Part shown: piece by piece, positions 24,741-33,487 of the stretch
Position numbering within the stretch: position 1 is the stretch's first letter
How the letters are laid out: every line of letters starts with the position of its first letter
Assembly (NCBI GenBank): GCA_001657385.1
Contig: LYSZ01000005.1
Location: forward strand, 248,001 to 312,000
Direction: 5' to 3'
Source: Parvularcula sp. BBD 1991-13
Lineage (GTDB): Bacteria > Pseudomonadota > Alphaproteobacteria > Caulobacterales > Parvularculaceae
DNA: 64,000 nt
Translations under genes and position numbers: made by a program
Notes under the pieces: model-generated
What the model was told of the DNA's origin: nothing
Databases searched by the model: none
The model's input: the letters and a program-made list of their open reading frames with translations, nothing else

Positions 24741-26054
24741 ATGCATATGACGAAAGCTGAAGACATTCCGTTTCCCCAGGCGATCCTGTCGCGATACCGG
24801 TTGATGGTGCTGGTCGCTGCTGCGTTCTTACTCTCATGTATTGCCCTCGGCTGCATGGCCAAAGTCGATGTTGTGGTTACAGGGGACGGATCGGTTTCTC
24901 CCGATTTTACAGACTACACCTTGTCGGCGCCCCGGTCCGGGGAGTTATCCGTGAAATCCGCCGTGGACGGCGACCGACTCGCGCCCGGAGACCTCATCCT
25001 TGAATTCAACTGCGCTTCGGAAGAGAGCAAGCGCGCCGCTCTGGTCAACCAGTTGGCCGTGACCCAGGGCGTATTGGCGCGAGGGTTGACCCTTGCCTCG
25101 GCCGTTTTCGATGAGGATCTTGTCCGCGCCCTCCACGCACATTTCGGGGCCTTCGCCGACGCCGACGAGACCTTTGCGCGCGAGAGCGCGACGATTTTTC
25201 TCGAGCGGCACCTCACCCTCGCAAAGGTTGCCGAACGGTCGGTGTCCAAGTTCGACGCGAGGTTGTCCGCGCTTGAGGTTGAAAAGGAGAAAACCGCAGT
25301 TGATTCGGCGCTGGCGCGGCAATCGCTGGAACTGACGCGTGCGCTGACCGAAAAAGGATATGCGCCGGCGTCGAAACTGGCCGAGGAACGCGCGGCCGCG
25401 AGAACGACAACGCTCTCCGCGCAAATTTCATCGCTTGAAATCGCAAGAACGGCGGCGGAAAAAGAGGAGCTTGAGCTTGCCGCCCATATGGAGGCGCTTA
25501 GCGAGCGTGAGGCGATTTATCTCGGCATTGAAAAAGCCGTTGAGACGATCGCTCATATAGAGGAAAAAATCGCCGACGCCGAAAGCGCCCTCAGGGGGTG
25601 CCGCGTGCGCGCGTCTGTTCCCGGGGAGATTTTCTGGCTTACCTCGGCGGCGCCGGGAAGCTGGATCGCGGCGGGACAGACGCTGGCGAAAGTTGTTCCC
25701 TCAACGGATGAAATTGTTATCGAAACCCGAATTCTCGAAAAAGACATTGCTTTTGTCCAGGCCGGCCAGCCTGTTATCATCAAACTGAACTCCCTTCCTT
25801 TCACCCGTTACGGCGCGCTTGAGGGGCGGGTCAAGTTCGTATCGCCGGATACGGTTGAAGACAATATCGGCCGGGGCACGTATCGTCTTTATGTCTCGGT
25901 GGAAGAGAGCGCGGCGCAGATCGCGGAACGCGGCCTGGTTCTCGTTCCCGGCATGGCCGCCCAGGTTGACATTGTGACCGGAAAGCGGCGCATCATGGAC
26001 TATTTCATTGATCCGATCCTGCGTGCTGTCAACACCAGTTTCAGAGAACGTTGA
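24741..26054 (+). CDS. HlyD-family membrane fusion protein
   Basis: A 437-residue periplasmic adaptor. A single N-terminal membrane helix (about 21-42) anchors it; a split biotinyl/lipoyl half motif (S-G-E-L-S-V-K-S ... D-G-D-R-L-A-P-G-D) is followed by a long coiled coil (about 130-270) and the returning lipoyl half, then the beta-barrel (E-K-D-I-A-F-V-Q-A-G-Q-P-V). This is the type I secretion MFP layout. It joins an inner-membrane ABC transporter to TolC. The 3' end overlaps the start of the glycosyltransferase gene (TTGA), so they are coupled. Confidence 0.9.
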   Translation: MHMTKAEDIPFPQAILSRYRLMVLVAAAFLLSCIALGCMAKVDVVVTGDGSVSPDFTDYTLSAPRSGELSVKSAVDGDRLAPGDLILEFNCASEESKRAALVNQLAVTQGVLARGLTLASAVFDEDLVRALHAHFGAFADADETFARESATIFLERHLTLAKVAERSVSKFDARLSALEVEKEKTAVDSALARQSLELTRALTEKGYAPASKLAEERAAARTTTLSAQISSLEIARTAAEKEELELAAHMEALSEREAIYLGIEKAVETIAHIEEKIADAESALRGCRVRASVPGEIFWLTSAAPGSWIAAGQTLAKVVPSTDEIVIETRILEKDIAFVQAGQPVIIKLNSLPFTRYGALEGRVKFVSPDTVEDNIGRGTYRLYVSVEESAAQIAERGLVLVPGMAAQVDIVTGKRRIMDYFIDPILRAVNTSFRER

Positions 26055-27187
26055 GAGAGAGCGACGTGAAAAAGGTCTCGCCCAACCGCACCCGGCTTCA
26101 AAAACTGACGGCGAAAGGGTTCGTTGACCCGCCCCGCCGCAACTTCGATCCTCACTGGATCCGCAGGCAGGCGTCGCAAGACAAGACCGGTCTGCGGGTT
26201 GCGCTTTATCTGCCGACGCTTTTTTCCTCCGTCGACGCGCCAATTCAGGCGCTGGAGGATATGCCGCGGCAACTGGCGGCAATGCGCCGCCTTGCTCCCC
26301 AAGTGATTCCGGAAGCGCTTGTCGCGATCCAGACCCATGAGGAAAATCGGGCTGACGCCATTCAAGCGTTGGCGCAATTGCTTGACCGTCTCGCGGTGGG
26401 GTGTCGCGCGTTGAACGTCAGTCCCGGGATCGCCGGCGTTTGCCTTTCCGGTTTCGGCAAGGTCAATTCTCTAAACGCCCTGACCGTGGAAGCGGAGCGT
26501 TTGAACTGCGAGGCGGTATTCCTCCTGGACGACGATATCGAGCTGGAAGAAGAATGCCTGGCGCGTCTTGCGACGACATACGCCGCCAGCGGCGACAGAC
26601 CGCTTGCCGTCGGCGCCTGCAAGATCGGACTACCACTGAAAAACTGGTCGTCCCGTTTTTTGCACAGGGCGAAATCATTCACCAGGCCGGCAGAAAATTA
26701 TCCGCATGCGTGTTGTATGATCGTGAGTTTAAGCGTGCTGCGGCCTGAGATTCCTCCGATTTTTTCAAGCGATGACGGCTATGTCTGCTTTGAATTGCTG
26801 GCCCCCGGGGAAGAAAACCCTCTTCGCCGCCTTCGCCTGCTTGAAGATGCGCGATGCAGGCATTTCGTCGGCGGCGAGGGCGGTCAGAGCCTTGCGCGCA
26901 TTCGCAGAATGCTGATCCATCATCATCTGTTCCTGTCCCATTACGACATAAACAAGGCCCGGTATTATGCCCGCGAGATGTTGTTTTACGGATTTTGGCC
27001 GTATTCGCCTCCGGACTTCAGCAACGGGCTGCGTTTTGCGGCTGTAAAATGGATATTGAAGTTCGTCTACGGCCTATGGTTTATGCAGGTGTGGGCGGAA
27101 CTGATTATCAGGGGCCTGGTCAACAAACCGATCAGCGACATATCCTGGGGCGGGCGCCTCCAGCCGCAGATTGAAAACGCCGCCTGA
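26051..27187 (+). CDS. GT-A fold glycosyltransferase-like protein
   Basis: About 378 residues. The central V-F-L-L-D-D-D-I-E-L-E stretch is the metal-binding DxD of family-2-type transferases and is followed by a short acceptor region. A C-terminal hydrophobic helix pair (about 330-352) may tie it to the membrane. The N-terminal 60 residues are not typical. The start may be TTG (overlapping the HlyD stop) or GTG at 26066, which follows GAGAGAG. As part of the TolC-HlyD operon it could glycosylate the exported compound on the inner face of the membrane. Confidence 0.75.
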   Translation: MRESDVKKVSPNRTRLQKLTAKGFVDPPRRNFDPHWIRRQASQDKTGLRVALYLPTLFSSVDAPIQALEDMPRQLAAMRRLAPQVIPEALVAIQTHEENRADAIQALAQLLDRLAVGCRALNVSPGIAGVCLSGFGKVNSLNALTVEAERLNCEAVFLLDDDIELEEECLARLATTYAASGDRPLAVGACKIGLPLKNWSSRFLHRAKSFTRPAENYPHACCMIVSLSVLRPEIPPIFSSDDGYVCFELLAPGEENPLRRLRLLEDARCRHFVGGEGGQSLARIRRMLIHHHLFLSHYDINKARYYAREMLFYGFWPYSPPDFSNGLRFAAVKWILKFVYGLWFMQVWAELIIRGLVNKPISDISWGGRLQPQIENAA

Positions 27188-27215
27188 CGGGCCCGGCGCG
27201 ACGGGTGCGAATTTT

Positions 27216-27274
27216 GTCTTGCGCGGCGAGGCTCTTCGGCGTCGCGACGCGCCGCGCCAAGACGGCCTCGCCGC
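27216..27274. repeat. Large interrupted inverted repeat between convergent genes
   Basis: GCGGCGAGGC (27223-27232) pairs with GCCTCGCCGC (27265-27274), and GTCTTGCGCGGC pairs with GCCGCGCCAAGAC inside it. It lies between the convergent glycosyltransferase and polyprenyl-synthase-like genes and probably folds at the 3' ends of both messages; no T run follows. Confidence 0.45.
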
Positions 27275-28242
27275 TAGGCGGTCCGGCGCTGCGCCGCAAT
27301 GTTTCGGGAGGCGTATAAGTCGAGCGACACATTTCTGTGTTGTGTTAAAATCCGGGGCAGTCTGTCGGCGACCGCTTCAAGCGCCGTCGCCAGCCCGTCA
27401 AACCCCTCAGTTTCGGACAGGGAGCGTATGTCGCTCAACTCCCGGGCCGCCTGGTCGAGGTTCAGGTTGAGAAACTCGTCCGTACGGGTATAGGCGAGGC
27501 AGGCCGCTGCGTTTTTCTGCATGACGGCGCCAGCCAGCGCCTCCGACTTGTGCATGATTTGGTAGATAGGATAAGAGAGGAATATGCCGTCGTCGATGTC
27601 GTTTTCCGTATCTAGAATATCGTCCAGCAGGGAGCACCAGTCGCCGAACATTCCGGCGATCTTGACGACCGCTTCCGAGCGTTCCGTCTCCTGCGGGATC
27701 AGGCCTCTGGCTATGGTTTCGAAAAAGGCGCCGATCCGCCGCCCTGGATTCTGGCCGGCGGCGGCGAACTGATTGACAGTCATCGCTTTGCGGTCGGATT
27801 GGTCGTGGAGGAAAAAGTCGATGACCGGATAGACGGATCGGCTGTACTGCCGCTCGATCCCGTCATTGAACCAGTGCGCGTTTCGCAGCGCTTCGAACAT
27901 GAAGAGGTAAAGCAGCATCATTTGCGATGCGCCGACATTTTGTTCCCTGTCAAGAAAATCGTCCGCGATTGACGTGGTGAGGCTGACATAGACCGGTCCC
28001 GGCGTTGCGGCCAGGCGCGCCGCAAGATCCCTGTTGTCGAGATTGCAGGCGTGCTTGACCAGCCACGCCGCAGGGTAGCCCATGCACTTTCCGGCGATGT
28101 AATGCAGCGGTTTGGACAGGGTCGCCTGCGCGGACGGGGACGCGCCGGCCAGGATCCGTTCGCATTGCGCGCGCACGATATTGCGCGCATCCTCGCCGTC
28201 GATCAGCACCTCAAGCATGTCGGACACATATGTCTTCTTCAT
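27274..28242 (-). CDS. Polyprenyl-synthase / class I terpene-synthase-fold protein
   Basis: A 322-residue all-alpha protein with two aspartate-rich motifs: D-D-F-L-D (94-98) and D-D-I-L-D (207-211) followed by N-D-I-D-D. These are the first and second Mg-binding motifs of isoprenyl diphosphate synthases and class I terpene cyclases, so it may elongate, cyclise or transfer a prenyl diphosphate. The first motif is short. The ribosome site GGGAAAATCTAT precedes the ATG. It is the last gene of a minus-strand operon with a glycosyltransferase and an asparagine synthetase; a distant second member lies at 42996. Confidence 0.78.
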   Translation of the reverse strand: MKKTYVSDMLEVLIDGEDARNIVRAQCERILAGASPSAQATLSKPLHYIAGKCMGYPAAWLVKHACNLDNRDLAARLAATPGPVYVSLTTSIADDFLDREQNVGASQMMLLYLFMFEALRNAHWFNDGIERQYSRSVYPVIDFFLHDQSDRKAMTVNQFAAAGQNPGRRIGAFFETIARGLIPQETERSEAVVKIAGMFGDWCSLLDDILDTENDIDDGIFLSYPIYQIMHKSEALAGAVMQKNAAACLAYTRTDEFLNLNLDQAARELSDIRSLSETEGFDGLATALEAVADRLPRILTQHRNVSLDLYASRNIAAQRRTA

Positions 28243-28293
28243 ATAGATTTTCCCGTATCAATAAAACAAGTCTTGCCGCGCCGTTGTGTTGGT

Positions 28294-29484
28294 TTACTGG
28301 CCGGGCGACAACAATGCTGTTTCAGTCAGGCGATCGGCAATAACAGAGCGCGTGCGATGGTAATTAAAAAAAGTATTCGAAAATTCAGTAACGCGGCGGC
28401 GTAGCGCTTCAGCCTCGTCGAGGCTTGCCGCCCATGTCTTGATATAATCGCCGGCTGTCGCGACATCCGTTGTCGACATGCCGACTTTTTCCTGATCTAT
28501 CAGTGTACCAATCCAATCTTCCATTGGCAAGCCGGATTGAAGCCCGACAACCGGAAGGCCGAACGACAAAGCTTCGAACACGGTGTTGGGGGCAGTCTTG
28601 CAGACCATCAGCGAGGCGGGCTTTTCCGCAAGAGCGGCGAGCCTTTGCTGGTAAAGCTCGTGGGGCAAAGCGTCGTCAATCGTCCAGTCGAGGTTTCTTT
28701 CCGTCGCAAGAGCTTTGGCCTGTCTTGAGAGGTCTTCGGAGGCGACGAAGATCAGCTCCGCCTTGATGAGGTCCCCCATGTCGCTCAGGCGTTGCAACAG
28801 ACTTGCATATTCCTGTCCCCCGCGATTGACGAGCACGCCGACCGAGGGCTTCGGGGCTTGCTTTGCAGGGCGGGGGAGGGCAGGCCGCACGCGGTTTTTG
28901 ACAAGCGGCCCGACCACATCGACCTGTGCGCCCGGCGCCTGGCGAAGGGTGTCTTGCAGGCGCCGTCTCCCATATTGCGTTTGAACCATGTGCAGTATCG
29001 GCGCATGGCTGTGATGGGCGTCGAGCGTCAGCAGGCCGTCATTGGTGACATAATTGATCACGGGCGGTTTTTTCAGGGCGTGGCGATTGATCGCCGTCCA
29101 GCATATGCGTGAAATGAGTCCCTTCAGGCCAAAAACGACGTCGCAGTTTCGGGCTGAAATCCGTTCCGCTATGGATTTCAGGTCAACGCCCTCGACCGTC
29201 ACCGCCGGGTCGAATTCGAACCGCGGGCCGAAACGGCGACCGATCTCTCCCAGGAACTGAGCATAAAGGGCGTTGCGTTCGGCGGGCGTCTCGCCCGACG
29301 AGTAAATCGCTCTTATTCTTTCGCCGGATTGCGCGAAGAAGCGGCAGTACTCCTCAAAGGGCTGGATAATGATTTCCGCATCCGGGAGGCTTTCCTCCAG
29401 CGCCGCGCCGAGCTTGTTCGCGGCGATGAAGTTGCCGAGCTGGCCCCACGTTCTCGCGCAGACAATCATTATTCTAAGGCCCAT
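28294..29484 (-). CDS. GT-B glycosyltransferase (MurG/GT28-like)
   Basis: About 396 residues in two Rossmann-like halves. The N-terminal one starts R-I-M-I-V-C-A-R-T-W-G-Q-L-G and the C-terminal one has C-K-T-A-P-N-T-V-F-E-A-L-S-F-G-L-P-V-V, the nucleotide-sugar-binding segment of GT28/MurG and UGT proteins. It may glycosylate a lipid or small molecule. The start follows GGAAAGG. It sits between asnB and the polyprenyl-synthase-like gene, which would fit glycosylation of a polyprenyl-linked or prenylated intermediate. Substrate is unknown. Confidence 0.78.
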   Translation of the reverse strand: MGLRIMIVCARTWGQLGNFIAANKLGAALEESLPDAEIIIQPFEEYCRFFAQSGERIRAIYSSGETPAERNALYAQFLGEIGRRFGPRFEFDPAVTVEGVDLKSIAERISARNCDVVFGLKGLISRICWTAINRHALKKPPVINYVTNDGLLTLDAHHSHAPILHMVQTQYGRRRLQDTLRQAPGAQVDVVGPLVKNRVRPALPRPAKQAPKPSVGVLVNRGGQEYASLLQRLSDMGDLIKAELIFVASEDLSRQAKALATERNLDWTIDDALPHELYQQRLAALAEKPASLMVCKTAPNTVFEALSFGLPVVGLQSGLPMEDWIGTLIDQEKVGMSTTDVATAGDYIKTWAASLDEAEALRRRVTEFSNTFFNYHRTRSVIADRLTETALLSPGQ

Positions 29485-29498
29485 GAAATATTCCTTTC

Positions 29499-31370
29499 CT
29501 ATGAAAATGAATGAAGCTTGTGCGCCGCCCATTTTTGCAGACAGTAGGTTGTCCAGATTTTCTTCGAGTGATCGAGGCCCTTGTCGAAATGCTCGGCGGA
29601 TATTCTTTCGACGGCATCCGGCGCAAACACGCCGACGGCGCGCGTGACGTCAGGGGAAAGATATTTCCTGATTTCGGTTGCGAGTACGGTGCGCGAAAGG
29701 CGGCGAACAGGCAGGCGAAATCCCTGTTTCTTGCGATGAACAATCTCCCCGGGCAGCCACTTCTCGGCAATGGACCTGACGATCTGTTTTGTCTCGCCGC
29801 CGCGGATTTGTTCGTGCGCTGGATATCTGAACGAGGCTTCTACGACATCGATGTCGAGAAACGGGCTGCGCAGCTCCATCGAGTTCAGCATCGATGCCCG
29901 GTCGAGCTTGGTCAGGATGGACGCCTGCAGAAATCCGTAGAACATGCCCGCTTGTGCGCGCCGAAGAGAGCTCGAAGCTTCGTCGAGGAAAGGAGGAACC
30001 GCGTCATGCGCGCCGGCGAATGCCGGGGTCAGGCAATGCGTCATCTCGTTGGGCGAAAAGGCGGAGGTGCAATATGCAAAGCGCCATGCCGGCGGCGCGG
30101 CCACACCGCGCGCAAGCATGCCAAGAACAAGGCCCGCGTTCATGTTGGCGTCGCGCCCGGGCAGGCCGGTCAAGGCATGCGCGGCCCATCCCGCGAGCGC
30201 CTGCGGGGTCAGGCGATGCAACGCTTCCAGAACGCGGGCGATCCGGAAAAATGAATAACCGAAAAAAAGATCGTCCGCTCCGTCGCCGGTGAGAAGATAC
30301 TTGCTGCGTTCCCGCGCGCGCTCCAGTATTGCGCCCATGGCGACAAAGGACGGATCGGCGATGGGTTCGTCAACGGCGGCGCAATATTTCATGGCGGCCG
30401 CGGCCAGAACATCGTCGGTCAGGTCGATCGGAACGTGTTCAAGTCCTGTTGCGCGCGCCAGCAACGCGGCGGCGGGCGTTTCGTCATAGCTGGCGCCGAC
30501 GAAGCGCCCTGAATAGGCGCGCCATTTCCGATCGCGATGCTGATCTCTTGCAATTGATGCGACAAGCGCGGAATCGAGGCCGCCGCTGACAAGAAGGCCG
30601 GGCTCTGCTGTATCGCTCTGCAACCTTCTGCGCACCGCCGTAACAAGGACGCGCTCAAGCTCTTCGGCGCAGGCGCGACGGTCCGGCGATCTGTCTTCCT
30701 GCGGCGTCGGTCGCCAGAACCGCTCCGTGTTGCGCGCCGCGCCGTTCCAGCGGACCGAAGCGCCGGGCGGGACCTTGCCCGCTTCGGCGAGAATGCACCG
30801 GTCCGGCGGGAGCGAGTTGAAAAGCAGATAGTCGCGCACCGCAATCGGCGACAGGGTGCGCGAGCGGGCCGCATCGAGTAGCGGGGAAAGCTCCGAAGCG
30901 AAATAGACCGCGTTATCCTGTTCAAGGTAATAAAGCGGCTTTTTCCCGAGCGGGTCTCTGAACAAGTGCAACGCGCCATCCGATCCGTCGACCAGCGCGA
31001 TGGCGTACATGCCTTTCAGACGCCGCGGAAAACTTCGCCCGAAACGCGCATAGGCGCGGCAAACGACGTCTATTTCCGATACAGCTCTTGCATGAAGGCC
31101 GAGCGTGTCCTTGATCTCCTCCATATTGTAGATCTCGCCGTTGAATGCGGCGATCGACCCATGCGCGTGCAGCGGCTGCTCATCCCCATAGGTCTTCCTG
31201 AATGCAAGCAGGGAATGGCACAGGATAAAATTTTCTCCCTGCACGCATTTTTTTCCTTCCGGTCCGCGATGCCGCATCACGCTGAGCGCGTATTTGCACC
31301 AGCGGCTGTGATTGCTGAAAGATGCAGCGGTTTCGGCCTTGCGAAACCAGACGCCGCTCAAGCCGCACAT
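29499..31370 (-). CDS. Asparagine synthetase B-like glutamine-dependent amidotransferase
   Basis: About 623 residues. It begins M-C-G-L-S-G, so the catalytic Cys2 of the class II glutaminase domain is intact (residues 2-220), followed by the ATP-pyrophosphatase synthetase domain with L-V-S-G-G-L-D-S-A-L (about 265-274). AsnB proteins make asparagine or, in natural-product and polysaccharide clusters, amidate another carboxyl. Here it heads the operon for a glycosyltransferase and a polyprenyl-synthase-like protein, so it probably amidates an intermediate. It is not a lasso cyclase by context: no B1/B2 proteins or precursor are linked. Confidence 0.9.
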   Translation of the reverse strand: MCGLSGVWFRKAETAASFSNHSRWCKYALSVMRHRGPEGKKCVQGENFILCHSLLAFRKTYGDEQPLHAHGSIAAFNGEIYNMEEIKDTLGLHARAVSEIDVVCRAYARFGRSFPRRLKGMYAIALVDGSDGALHLFRDPLGKKPLYYLEQDNAVYFASELSPLLDAARSRTLSPIAVRDYLLFNSLPPDRCILAEAGKVPPGASVRWNGAARNTERFWRPTPQEDRSPDRRACAEELERVLVTAVRRRLQSDTAEPGLLVSGGLDSALVASIARDQHRDRKWRAYSGRFVGASYDETPAAALLARATGLEHVPIDLTDDVLAAAAMKYCAAVDEPIADPSFVAMGAILERARERSKYLLTGDGADDLFFGYSFFRIARVLEALHRLTPQALAGWAAHALTGLPGRDANMNAGLVLGMLARGVAAPPAWRFAYCTSAFSPNEMTHCLTPAFAGAHDAVPPFLDEASSSLRRAQAGMFYGFLQASILTKLDRASMLNSMELRSPFLDIDVVEASFRYPAHEQIRGGETKQIVRSIAEKWLPGEIVHRKKQGFRLPVRRLSRTVLATEIRKYLSPDVTRAVGVFAPDAVERISAEHFDKGLDHSKKIWTTYCLQKWAAHKLHSFS

Positions 31371-32081
31371 CGGCGTGCGCCGGCGCATAAAGTCGCGGCG
31401 CCCATCTTGAGCGATGGACCAGCGGGAAACGACGTCTGGTGCGAAAAATGAGAAAATCTTGAGTCAATCGTTGAAAAAATCTGGCGTCGCATCATGGCGG
31501 GTTCTGTGGGGTTTGTATTGTCTAATGGGATAAAACAGTGAGGATTATACTTTTACGCATACAGATCAAGTCTGCAAACGAACGACTTTGATTGATTATC
31601 TCAAAATAGAAAAGGGGGTTTAAGGACGAAATCTGAAATTCCGGTAATGGCGCATCCGGTCGCCGATAAAGCAATGAGCGAACTGAAAGGAACGCATGCC
31701 GAGAAAATGCCTGTCGTCATTGGCCGGATTCGGTGAGGCGGTGCACTCAAAAGGCATAGCGCTTCGCCCTCGACCGTCGGCGCTCCTTCCATTCTGCATT
31801 CCCAATCGGAAGAAGAATAAAAAAATTTTTGGACGGATTTTTCTGTGCAAAAAATACTTGAACAATTTGCTACGACAAGACTTGCAACAATGCTTATTTT
31901 ATAACCATACTGACGCTTGCTCCATATGACTTTGCCGGCTGTGTCTTCGAAGAGATGTCAGCCCCGGGTTTCGCCTTCGGCACGCCTTTGCTTCCGACTT
32001 ACGATTATCGGCGTTTTCAACGTCCCCATATTTTGCAATCGATCACTGTTAACCGTCGTTTTACTGATGTCAGGTGAGTCC
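31371..32081. other. 711-bp AT-rich divergent region between asnB-like and radical SAM genes
   Basis: This region is clearly richer in A/T than its flanks, with a run of A/T around 31820-31910. It must hold promoters for both divergent operons. A 30-codon ORF (31647-31736, +) with ordinary host codons but a poor ribosome site is present; its product is M-A-H-P-V-A-D-K-A-M... I do not call it a gene. A 77-codon ORF from 31696 has a good AAAGGA site, but the frame runs into the AT-rich patch and looks random. Confidence 0.5.
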
Positions 32082-33473
32082 ATGCGAGTCGCATTGATAA
32101 GAAACCATGATGAGTGTGTTAATACCCGGCAAATAAAAATGATGCAGAAACGCGCGGGGGTGCTGCCGCATCTGGGGTTGGCCTATATTGAAACCGCCCT
32201 GCGCAAGGCCGGTTTTGAGGTCGTCACCATAGACGCGCAGGCGCTGGTGCTCGACCGGGAGGGCCTTGTTGAACGCGTAAACGCTTTCGGTCCTGACCTG
32301 GTCGGCGTCACCACCACCACGCCGGGGGTACCCGGCGCCGTAGAAGCGTGTCAGGTCGCGAAGGAGGCCGGCGCAACCGTTATTCTGGGCGGGCCGCACA
32401 CAGAGGTTTTCGACCGGGAAAACTTCTGTCAAGATTTCATTGATTATGTCGGCGTCGGCGAGGGCGTGACCACAATGCTCGGTCTCGCCGAAGCGCTGCG
32501 CGACGGGAGCGACGTGTCGACGGTGCCCGGGCTCGTCGCACGCACTTTCAGGAACCCGCCTGCGCCGATGCTGAACCTGGAAAGCATGGGATGGCCGTCG
32601 CGCGATTCCATGGATGTGAACCTTTATCATTCCATCATGGCGAAGCACCCTTTCGCCACCATGATCTCCAGCCGCGGGTGTCCCTTCCAGTGCGCCTTTT
32701 GTTTCAAACAGGCCGTAGACAAGAAATCCATGTATCGCAGCGCTGAAGATGTCGTCGGTGAAATGTCCAGTCTCGTACATGACTATGGCGTGCGTGAGAT
32801 CATGTTTTACGATGACGTCTTTACCATGAAGAAAAAGCGCGTATACGAAATATGTTCGCTGATTGTCGAGCGCGGGCTCAAGGTCCGCTGGGAGGCGCCG
32901 ACTCGCGTTGATCTGGTCGATCCCGATATGCTTCGCGCCATGGCGCGCGCCGGCTGTGTGCGGCTGCGGTTTGGCATTGAATCCGGCGATGTCGACATCC
33001 TGCGGCGAATGCGCAAGAAAACCGATCTGGAGCAGATCACGGCCGCCGTCGCCGCGGCGAAGGCCGCCGGCATACAGACATTCGCGTATTTCATCGTTGG
33101 CTGGCTTGGCGAGACCGAGCTTCAGTATCGTCAGACTCTGGAATTCGCCAAAAGCCTAAAGCTCGATTACGCGAGTTTTTATACGGCGACGCCGCTGCCT
33201 GGCACTCAACTGCACCGCGAGGCCATCGCATCCGGCAAGATCGATGAAAATTATTGGCTGGATTACATCAAGGGCGCGCGTACGGACCGTATTGGCGTTC
33301 TTGCGCCGAATGCGGAGGAAAAATCGCGTTATGCTTACAAGGATTTCTACCTTCGGCCAAGCAAGGCGCCAATCCTTTTGCGGCACTTGGTCAATCCGGA
33401 GACATTCAGTTCGGTCGTCACGGGTTTGTCGAGCCTGATCGCATCGCGAACCAATGCGGTGCGCGACTTTTGA
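32082..33473 (+). CDS. B12-binding-domain radical SAM protein
   Basis: A 463-residue protein. The N-terminal half (1-150) is a cobalamin-binding-type Rossmann domain (D-L-V-G-V-T-T-T-T-P-G, L-G-G-P-H-T-E), though no classical DxHxxG motif is seen. The radical SAM cluster motif is C-x3-C-x2-C at Cys200, Cys204 and Cys207, followed by the GGE-like and S-adenosyl-binding strands. Such enzymes methylate unactivated carbons or rearrange rings. Start is supported by AGGTGAG. It opens the plus-strand operon of carbamoyltransferase, ATP-grasp-like, metallophosphoesterase, dioxygenase and ABC genes. Confidence 0.9.
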   Translation: MRVALIRNHDECVNTRQIKMMQKRAGVLPHLGLAYIETALRKAGFEVVTIDAQALVLDREGLVERVNAFGPDLVGVTTTTPGVPGAVEACQVAKEAGATVILGGPHTEVFDRENFCQDFIDYVGVGEGVTTMLGLAEALRDGSDVSTVPGLVARTFRNPPAPMLNLESMGWPSRDSMDVNLYHSIMAKHPFATMISSRGCPFQCAFCFKQAVDKKSMYRSAEDVVGEMSSLVHDYGVREIMFYDDVFTMKKKRVYEICSLIVERGLKVRWEAPTRVDLVDPDMLRAMARAGCVRLRFGIESGDVDILRRMRKKTDLEQITAAVAAAKAAGIQTFAYFIVGWLGETELQYRQTLEFAKSLKLDYASFYTATPLPGTQLHREAIASGKIDENYWLDYIKGARTDRIGVLAPNAEEKSRYAYKDFYLRPSKAPILLRHLVNPETFSSVVTGLSSLIASRTNAVRDF

Positions 33474-33487
33474 CATAGGCGCGCCCC

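Noticed and set aside
29499-31370. Lasso peptide system based on the AsnB homolog
   Set aside because: Intact N-terminal glutaminase Cys2 and no B1/B2 leader-binding or protease genes next to it; fits a normal glutamine-dependent amidotransferase.
31647-31736. 29-residue plus-strand ORF in the same gap, considered as a precursor peptide for the radical SAM protein
   Set aside because: Poor ribosome site and no leader or core motif; kept only as a note in the intergenic entry.
31696-31929. 77-codon plus-strand ORF with an AAAGGA ribosome site in the asnB/radical SAM gap
   Set aside because: The downstream half runs through an A/T-rich patch and gives a Lys/Phe/Leu/Asn-rich tail without protein-like pattern; probably chance.
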